Below, piece by piece: positions 55,212 to 64,000 of a stretch of 64,000 nt of DNA. Every line of letters begins with the position of its first letter. The first letter of the stretch is position 1. The notes under the pieces are model-generated. The model saw only the letters and a list, made by a program, of their open reading frames with translations. It made no database searches and had not been told where the DNA came from. The stretch is taken from NCBI RefSeq assembly GCF_050948215.1, contig NC_135152.1:3506310-3570309 (forward strand), in the 5' to 3' direction. The position numbers were made by a program, and so were the translations under genes. The DNA is from Halictus rubicundus. Lineage: Eukaryota; Arthropoda; Insecta; Hymenoptera; Halictidae.

Positions 55212-56234
55212 GAGAATTGAAGTTGGTAAAACAAACGTAGAATGGGAAAAATAAATGTTGCATTTTATGATTTTCGAAGATTTTTATACTTTGAGGAAGC
55301 TCAAAAGACCTGTAATCTATTTTTAACAGATTGTGAAGCTGCAATTTAATTTTTATATGTTGCAAGCGCACGGAATTTCTCAATCTATTTATCCCCTGTT
55401 TATTAATTGCATTAGAATGCAATGATGCAGTACTCGAACTCTACAGATTATTTTGCGTTCCTTCCCTTTTCTGTTGTATGTATTATTATAGATTTTTGCA
55501 AGGAGGAGCTATTCGAGTTTGACCAGCACAAACAGTAAAGTTTATCGAGCCGTTTTCCCTTTGAAAACCCTGTAACTTTTCGCGTTAAGAAATTCACAAA
55601 CTACCAGATAAAAGGAAAAAGCCTGTGCTTAATAATAAACGCGTTTCAAACTAAAGTCACTGCGCGGCAACTTTTCTAAAAGGGTACAAAAGTTAAAGGA
55701 CTAAAAGGACTAAGAGGCTTTTAATAAACATTTTCCTTACATAGATAAAACGATTTTCCTAGAGAACTCCAACCAGCAGTTAATTCATGAAGACCACAAT
55801 CCATTTACGACTCGACCCAACAAAATAGCAGACTCTTTGCTTCTTTCTTGACCTCGATTCGATGGGATTCGACTCGACAACCGATCGATAAAAACAGTGA
55901 AATCGTGAGAAAATGCATCAGAGGTCGAACGTACCGTTCAGACTGCAAAATCGATTATGCTGCACTTGGACCAAACAAGAGAATGCTCTTTCTCTTCTCA
56001 CTTCGAAAAAAATTCGCATACGGAATAATCAATACTCGATTTAACATTCAATTGCAAAATCGAAGCCATAGGAACTCGATTAAATACGCTAATTGTTGTT
56101 TAACAATCCCGTAGACAATTCGAATGATACATTTTCGATAAATAAAATGTTAATAAAATCCTCCGGGTTCTGTTTCTGACAATCTACTCACAAAACATTT
56201 TTTTTTACATAAAGCTACACGAGCTATACATTAG
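55212..56234. other. AT-rich non-coding, no gene supported
   Basis: Nothing recognised. Confidence 0.45.
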
Positions 56235-56335
56235 TAGATTGCGGATTTGTATGCAAAATAAAAATTTTTGGGATTTGTATGCAAAATAAAAATTGTATTT
56301 CACTTTTCTGGAAAATGCGCAAAATCTGCATTGCA
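56235..56335. repeat. TAGACTGCGG-family copy with internal 31-bp duplication
   Basis: Starts TAGATTGCGGATTTGTATGC, followed by AAAATAAAAATT. GGATTTGTATGCAAAATAAA then repeats 31 bases on, and the copy ends near GCGCAAAATCTGCATTGCA. Confidence 0.6.
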
Positions 56336-59300
56336 TTGTGAAGTGTGAGTCGAACGACTGCATCCACCCATTGGATCCGAACGCGCGATAGACGGCGAAA
56401 ACGCAGGTGCATCGAGCTGGCGAAGCAGGCCGCCGTTGCGGGTTCGGCGAGTTTATACAAGCAATTTTCTGTTTCTCATTACCGACTGCATTAGCGGAAT
56501 ATTCGCGTGTGATATTAGGACCCAATGTAAATTAACTGGATTAAATGCGTAGGCCGATTGCATCAATCTCATTAAGCGGAGCGCATAATGTTTGACGAGA
56601 GGCCGGCGTGGCGCGAGCGCAGGCGGTCGGTCAGTAACGATGTTTGGGGATGCTCCGATAATTATCAAATCCCTGCGCGTTGTTTGCGCCGGGCAAACCG
56701 AAAATAATAGAACACCGGCCTCCGTCGGGACTCTCTCTTCTCTCTGTCTCTCGCTCTCTCTCTCTCTCTCTCTGTCTCTCTTTCTGTGCGCACTAACCGG
56801 TTTTTTCACCTGTCCACGCGTTTTTCGTGTTCACTATTTTCGCGTTTTCCGTTGCGCGATTTTTCCACCATTTCTCGACCGCGATTCGCAAAACTCGAAC
56901 CGTCCCCGAGTTTCGATCGGTCGTCGGTTCTTTGACTTGGAATCGCCCGGATATTTGACCGTCTAGTTGGCTGTTTGACTTTCGGTATGATAACCGTAGT
57001 TCAAACAGATTCAAAGAACAGGACCAGACACACCCGGACGGTCCCTGGGTTTATGGGGGTATTTAAACGGCGGAGTTTGGGGCCCGGCCGCCGTGTTACA
57101 TCCGCGAAAAACTGCGACCCCATGGTTCCCCATGGTTTAATCTAGCCTCTATGTGCTCTCGCTCTCTCTCTGGCCCCCCTCATTGGCAAACACGCTCCAC
57201 GTGAACGTCGACGTCACCGATCTGCAATATATGGACACGATCAACCTCGTATTTGACTCTGAATTTTGAGGAAGCTCGTCTTCAAGGTATAAATCACTCT
57301 GTCATCTTGTTAGCTGCATGATGACCGCCTTTATAATGTAATGAGTAGACTACAATTCAGTGCTTATTAATTTTTCAAATACAAGAAAACATGTATAGTA
57401 ACAATATTGGAATTTGCATAAAAATCCTAGGAATGAGTCCTAGCAAAGACTCCCAGCAAAATCGACTTCCAACCCTTTCTTTGCCAACTTCGTCATTCCT
57501 CGGTTCGATCAGCCAATTCTTGTTTTTTCTCTTCAACAAATTGGAACTCAATTAATAACAATGTACCATATCGATAATTGCAGATCGACAGTCATCATTT
57601 TGCACCATTTCGAGGCCGGGGTTCGAGGTTGTTCGCAAGAACCGCGCGACAGACAAACGATGATTCACGAAACAAAATTGTACAGGTGTCAGGGGGGAAG
57701 AAAGGATTGCGGGGGCGTGGGAAAAACGGGAGGGTCGGGATTGGCTCGCGATTCGACCGCGGGGCATATCTGATTGCTGTCACAATGAGCTTATTAACCC
57801 CTATGAAGCTAGAGAATTCCTTAAACGCTAAAATGTTTTTTCGCCTTAAGGTTAACGCTAAATACGCTGCTTTTTTTTCTCTTAGGTACAGTACGGCATT
57901 CTAAGGTGCTAATCGTTTAAAAGTCCTAACCACTAAGTGTCCTACTTGTCCGGCGTGGAAACCAACGGAAAATTTGAGAAACGGCTCCCGTGGGCGGGCC
58001 CCCGATTTCGGTTCACTGGCCCGCGACACGCCTCCTCGCTCGCCGAGAAGCCGAAACGAAAACTCGAATAACGAGTCCTTCTCAGACGAGGACCCTGAAA
58101 AGGAGCGTGTCCCACTCGGTTAGAGCGACGACCACGAGGGGGGAGCTGTTGACACGCCCCTTCCGACGATTTCCCGCCCCTTTTCGGTAGTCTCCTCCCA
58201 TTTGGAAGCTGAATCGGTCATTCTTTTGTTTAGGAAACATTGCAGCTACGGAATTACAAATTGTCGATGACGAATTCTGGTCTAAAAGAATTGTTGAGGT
58301 TCCACATACGTTGTACAGTAGTTGTTCAATAAGTACGAGACTCTTTAGTGCGCGTTGGAAACGCCCACCGATTTCAGCAAAGAATTGAACACATAAATTG
58401 CTCGACAACTACAGCGATTTTTGGATAACCGTTGTGTTTCTTGTTATAGTCTTCTTCGAGAGCAAGAAGCCCCGCCCACTTGGGATAATTTACATTTTAA
58501 TGATCCAGATGGATAGCCCTTTTTTTAAGATTTTAAGATGGGGAGAATTCCAATCTCCTTCTTCTATGACATTATGTGCTTCGAAGAAGCAGTGCCTCAG
58601 GGGACAATGCAGTGTGGCAGAGGTCTCAACTGAGTGATTGAACACCAGACTTCAAGTTCTAGTTACTATTTACTGTACTAGTTACCTTTCATAGATTCTT
58701 TTCACGATGTATTTCTCATTTTGCAACAGTTACCCAGACTCTACTATAGTGTATTCTTGATAGTGACCGCCTCTTCAGCCGCAAGCTTAAGTACTCATCG
58801 AATTGCCACTGTACAACCAAGAAGAATCATCAATCTGCGGGATGTGTCGAAGCAATTAAGGGACGAATTTTTCAATGGAATAATTTGTTGAGAACATGGA
58901 AGCCGATTACTATCAAAAGGGGGCGTCAACAAGGAGGTTTGAAGTCCCTAAGGGGCGGGGCCTCCGTGTTGCGGCTCCTCCCTCGCCGTCGGCGCAAACG
59001 AACAATGAAGGAAAGCGTAACGGCGTAAAAACTACGTTCACCGCGATTGGAAAAGTGGTAAAATAGCGATCTGCCTCTTTCACGTTTCCTCTATCCACCT
59101 ACGCTTCTTGCTCGGTTAAGTTTTCATTATTTATCTCTTTTTCTTTTGTCGTTTGTCCTCCCGTCCTCTTCCTTTACGTAGTCTTCTGTCGTGGCTCCGC
59201 TGCTCCACCTTTCTCCTTGCCGCTCTCGTCACTCGTTACGGGTTAATTATTACAAAGATGCTTGTACAATAATATAATATAGACTCTGTATTAGTTACAA

Positions 59301-59399
59301 TAATATCGTAGCGTTCTACCCTCGCGATCGATCGGTCCGCATCCCCTTGTCCCTTTCGTTCCCGGTTCCAGTCGCCGCGAAAATTATAGTAGAACGTAT
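56336..59399. other. Mostly GC-rich non-coding; (CT)n 56731-56786
   Basis: A TAGACTGCGG-like pair at 57345-57430 (AGTAGACTACAATTCAGTGC and TTTGCATAAAAATCCTAGG) may be a short diverged copy. Many open frames overlap on both strands (56205-57014, 57552-57904, 58082-58408) without recognisable domains. No gene supported. Confidence 0.45.
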
Positions 59400-59411
59400 C
59401 TCTCTCACTCT

Positions 59412-59451
<40 letters not shown>
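59400..59451. repeat. (CT)n microsatellite
   Basis: A slightly impure CT tract of about 50 bases that sustains Ser-Leu open frames on the plus strand. Confidence 0.95.
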
Positions 59452-59455
<4 letters not shown>

Positions 59456-62400
59456 TTCCCTTTTTCGCGCTACAAGGTCCGCGACCACCTTCTGTACAGA
59501 AACCTCTCGCCGGACGCAACATCTTTCTTCGCGTACATATGGTTTTTGAGCCGTTGCGCCCGTTTATTGCTTATTGCTTACGTTTACGCTCGCGTTACAC
59601 GCCCGCGGCGAACCAAACCGGCCACGCGACACATGATTCAAGAAATACAACCTGCCTAACTGAAACACAATCCCGCAACATGCTCCGATTTTCGCGACAA
59701 CGCCGTCGAAGGCCGAGAGCCGTCGATTCTAAGACAGTCTCTCCAATGAGGGCTGATTCAGGGCTGTTCCCTGCGATTTTAATCTAACTTCTCCTAAATC
59801 TGTACCGACGTTAATTAGAATCGCAATTACAGACACAGAGATCCATCCAGTTTCGGGAAATATTGTTTACAGGCATTAGTATGGCATAGAAACGTGTGTG
59901 CTTGTTAGAGATCCTACTAGGCTGTCAGTGGAAGAAGAAATTTAGAAATTGTTCAATTCTGACGGCTAGAAATGCATAAAACCTGCAGTGTAATTGCATC
60001 TGCAGCAACGATTTTTAATAAATGAACATTTCAATTAAGATTCCAGAAAAAAATCGAAGATCTATGCTATTCTTTTAGAACACAATTTTTTACTGATCTA
60101 CATGGTCTACTGCAACCTTATATAACTTTAAAATACACAAATCGACAGTGTAATAGTTGCATTTGTGTTTATTGATTTTTCTTAGAAAGATCAAGCACAG
60201 TCTTTTTAAGAGGATTATGGGGCTGTACTTGGGAGACTTAATTCTTCTAAAAGGTATAAATTTCCGCATGAATTTATTGGCTATTGAATATTGAACGCGA
60301 ACGCAGTGCAAGATATTGAAATGTTAAACGATGTAAATGTTTGAAAGTTTGCTGTGGACGGATCTTTGGATCATTGCAACAGTAGTTATTTGGTTGAGTT
60401 ATAGTTTTAGGGCTGTACGGTTTTATTGAGATTGTAGGGGGCAGTTCTCAAGCAGCGTTAAATCTTTGGTAAGCTCGGACTGGGGGGGGGGGGGGCACGC
60501 GTTGGGCCCCGTAAATCAGAAACGAGGGATTTCATTTTCGTCCCAGGGACAGCCGCTCTCGGTTCCCGACTATTTAATAAAATATGCCCACGACTCCCTT
60601 CTTCTCTCTTGGTCCGATAGGAGTCGAACAAGTGGTCAATTTGTCTCTCGCTTCTCGAGCTCCCGGCCCGCGACTGCTGCCGCCGCCGATAAGCCTTGAA
60701 TAATTGCTCATGCGACCATCTCTCCTATCTCCCCCCTCTCCCTCTCTCCCGCCCTCCCTTCTATCTCGGCGAGGAAGAATCAGAGCGACGTCCGGATCAT
60801 CCGGATGTTCAAACGCGTTCTCGGAGGGGAACGTCCGACTCGGTGCAAAACGGAGGACCCATCACAGTTGCAATTTTACACTTTACATGGCCGGCCGTCT
60901 GGCTACCGATTGCATCATGTTCGATCCTGCGGTCCCCTCCGACGATTCTATCGATACTACTTGCTAGATGGTGTCTGAAGGATACTAGCTTGTTGGTAGG
61001 ATCGCTGGAAATCGATTAACTCTTGTCGATTGTTCGAGAAGTATATTGGGTCCATCACGAAAATTTTCTTTTTTCTTTTACTAGATGAGCGCCGAAAAAA
61101 AATAATTTGGATAATGATGGGTAGCTGTTGGATTTTGTGAGAATAGTTTGATGGTGTCTAAAGGTTCCTGGCCCCTTTCCATGATTGTTTAAAATTGATC
61201 AAGCCTTGTCGAATTTTTCGCGAATTGCATTCCTTGCATTGATTCTTTCTTCCATTTAATACCACAGAAAAATACATTGAACAATGGAATGAAGTGAACG
61301 ATTAATTTGTAGACTATGATAGTGATTTGATAATGATCAAAGGATCTAAAATTGATTAATCCTTGTTTCCCTCATTGAATAAATGCCAAAAGTGAATGCA
61401 CTGAAAGCTCCTATCCAGCTGTAGCATAACAGAAATTGCGTTCACATTTAATTCAACAATACAGCATTGTTTCGCATTAGTCCATTGCAGGCTTTTCGAA
61501 AAGTTCGTGAATTCTATTTAGCTAATAGAATATTCTACGAATGAAGTTGAATCGATATAAATATCGAATTAAAAAAGAAGGTCATTGTTTTCCACGTTTC
61601 AGCGACGAAACGTTATACAAAGAGATAGGTTTATCTTCTGGCGAATTTGAATTTGAAAATCAGCTATTTATCTTCACAATGTATCGATCTTCCGCTATTA
61701 GGTCAATTTGACAAGAGACAAATTGAATTTGGAAAATGAGGGACGGGATCCGCGGAGATCCGGATGCGGATTCCAATTAGGGACTTAAATATGATTGAGC
61801 ACGACAAAATTGATTTCTCTGTTGATGCAATGACACTTCGGAGGTTATTTTGATAAAAATCTGCTAAACGAAGTAATTAAGACTCGTCAACCACATACAT
61901 ACATCCGGACCAGGGTGTACGATGAAAACGGATGAAACAAGCACCAAATCGTCACCGAAAAAGAGCATGATTGGCGTTATATACTCTCCCACACACGTTT
62001 ATATAAATATCAATTATGAACGGTCGCTGTTCGGATCGTTACCGAGCGTATCAAACTAAATTAAACGCGATTCAATGCGAGATAAAACAGAAACCAAAAT
62101 CAAACTCCTTTAATATAATATGCTCGCGTGTAATTAAGCCTGCAATTTCTGGCCACGCTCGAAATTGGATTCCACCGATACCGATAAACATACCTACCCA
62201 TGAAGTACTAAAAAATGTAAAAAGAAAAAAAAACACATTACATACCAATCCCTAAATAATGCTTTTATTTCATCTCGTAACAGAATCTTCATCGAATCAA
62301 ATTAATTTTGTCCTGGTTAAACTTTCGTAATAGTTACAATAACACAATAAAATATAATCAAAATCGTATGGGGATCATGCTGCCCCAATAGTCAACTTAG

Positions 62401-64000
62401 CGGTTGACGCTGAACCTACAACATTAAACACCACGCATAAAAGTTTTTGTTACACTGTTTAAATAAATTTTATACGTACAAATGAATACCCCAATTTTTC
62501 CGAGGAAATTCAAACGGAAGCGAAGCAAAGTTTTCAGTCAAATAAAATTTCCCGTAACATAAAATCCCCTTCTGGGTAGGGAAGGAATTTTTTAAACTGA
62601 ATATTACTAAATAAATTTCACTTTTATGCTGTTTAAGAAAAACTGGATTATCCGTTTGCCCAGCTAGTAAAATTACACAATCATTAAATATGTTCGTATC
62701 ATGAAGAAAGCATCTTTCATTTTCTCGAGCTTAACAATCTTAATAAACGTGGAATCTAAAGTGGCAGGTTTAGCGTCAACTGAAAACAGAACTTAAACAT
62801 AAAAAATAAAAAACGCAAAGCCTCTGGTCAATCGGATTTTCGGCAATGATTCGCTCTGTTATCGGAACGCGTCGAACAGGTTAGAAACGTCTCGGTATGA
62901 CCGCTCGCCTAATTTCTTCCTCGCCAAGTAGCGCAAACGCCGATCGTATCCGAACCGTTTCGGACGTAGTTTCCGTTCGATTCAATTTTGCCGGTCTCGC
63001 AAGATCTAGTTTCACTCGGCAAAGGGTTTCCCATGTATTTTTAATAAATCCGCGGGCATCGATCGTTTCGTCCTCGAAAGCAGCACCCGTGGACGCCGGA
63101 GAGCGCCACGGTCTTTTCACCGTAACGATAGAAAAATAACGCAGACAACCGGAAGCTTTGAAACGCAGTATCCTTTTTTCCCTTTTTTTTTTTTGTTTAT
63201 TTTCCTCCTTTTTTCGCGAGCCTCGCCACTCGGTTATTAATACAGCCGCCGGCTATTACAGCTATTATATAATAGCGCATGCTCCACCACCGTGTACTAA
63301 CCCTTTGTAGCTGTTACATAACAGCTACACAAGCGCAATCAACCTATAATACTCGGCCGCTAATATTCCGAGCGGTAACCGAATCTCGCCGCGGGCTCGG
63401 AAATCTGCCGTCGATTCGACTTCAAACTGATTTTTTTTTCCCGGACCTTTTTCCCTTTTAACGCGCCGTTCGATTCGGTTATCTGTGGTCACCGGTATTT
63501 CGCCGCGCGGTGGATTTTCCTCGAGTTTGGAACCGGTGCCCTTCAAATATCGGAGACTGCGGAGCCCTTTGTGGGATCAGAAGTCTGATCGACCGGGAAC
63601 AAAAGCTGCACGTTTGTTTCTTCCCTTCAGAATTCTTCCGAGCGAATGGTATCGTAGAATTTTTAGGTTCTTCTGATTTTTATTTTATTCGTTGGGAGAC
63701 GATTTTTACGCAAAATGACAATTCTTAATCATTTTATAGAGTTGGCAACGAGTCGGCAGTATTTGTAAATTCTTTATACGATTGACCTACTTCGTATTTG
63801 TCGTACTCATTTTTGTCGCGAATCTGAGCTGATATGAAATCCACGGAAGTCTTAAAATTTCTTCCAACGAAAAACAAAATATCATTAACAAGGTGCAGCA
63901 AAAATGGTGGACCTGATAACCACTTGTCAACCATTTTTATTTTCAAATCGAACAGAAACTTTTGCAATTGTCCAACATAAAATTCTCGGAGGTCTCAAAT
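59452..64000. other. Non-coding to window end; G14 run; small perfect palindromes
   Basis: G run at 60482-60495. TAGACTGCGG-like right end near 59970-59990 (AATGCATAAAACCTGCAGTG) and left end near 63696 (GAGACGATTTTTACGCAAAA). Palindromes GCTATTATATAATAGC at 63261-63276 and GTAGCTGTTA..TAACAGCTAC at 63307-63328. GC-rich 60470-60960 and 62830-63680 show no gene. A minus-strand frame open from the window edge to 63734 is discussed among the rejected items. Confidence 0.45.

Noticed and set aside
63734..63998. Minus-strand frame open from near the window edge, product of about 87 residues
   Set aside because: No recognised domain, weak codon-position bias, neighbouring trace of the TAGACTGCGG family, and the edge prevents judging a splice site.

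Overview
The window looks like eukaryotic, most likely insect, and probably hymenopteran DNA. This is inferred from texture: long (GA)n/(CT)n runs, CpG-rich patches alternating with AT-rich stretches, a 5'-truncated I-type LINE, and many short TTAA- and TA-flanked inverted-repeat elements. There are no bacterial gene arrays, rRNA, CRISPR or operons, and I found no convincing tRNA. It reads as intergenic or large-intron sequence. I recognise no host gene. One minus-strand open segment (18944-19252) has codon texture and a splice-acceptor-like start and is offered as a weak candidate exon.

The best-supported insertion is a LINE at 39091-40764. It is 5'-truncated inside the reverse transcriptase region. 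It keeps the RT thumb region, a frameshifted RNase H, a C-terminal Cys/His knuckle, a poly(A) signal and an 18-A tail, and it is bracketed by a perfect 10-bp target-site duplication.

Most other structure is non-autonomous DNA transposons. TTAA-flanked (piggyBac-like) elements lie at 9548, 18459, 27481, 37438, 42095, 45982, 52812, 54808 and, nested, 54987. The 18459 copy is an empty-site paralogue of the 54808 copy, which dates the 54987 insertion relative to it. TA-flanked (Tc1/mariner-like) elements lie at 17344, 26729, 42377 and 51561. Inverted-repeat elements of unassigned type lie at 28197, 33085 and 35045. The most frequent family is a roughly 200-bp element with ends close to TAGACTGCGGATTTTTATGC; it recurs some 20 times in both orientations, from full length down to a 52-bp palindrome made only of the two ends.

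Tandem arrays include a 220-270-bp duplication (390-860), a (TACA)n array (3436-3755), a 75-bp minisatellite with alternating monomer types (13665-14216), a roughly 190-bp array (16220-16770), and diverged repeats at 37241-37860. The remaining GC-rich patches (for example 9000-9480, 11300-11760, 14640-15980, 24250-24990, 30480-31180, 36700-37210, 40780-41990, 43920-45900) hold no gene I can support; some may be conserved non-coding DNA, which needs cross-species alignment. No metabolic or defence system was found.
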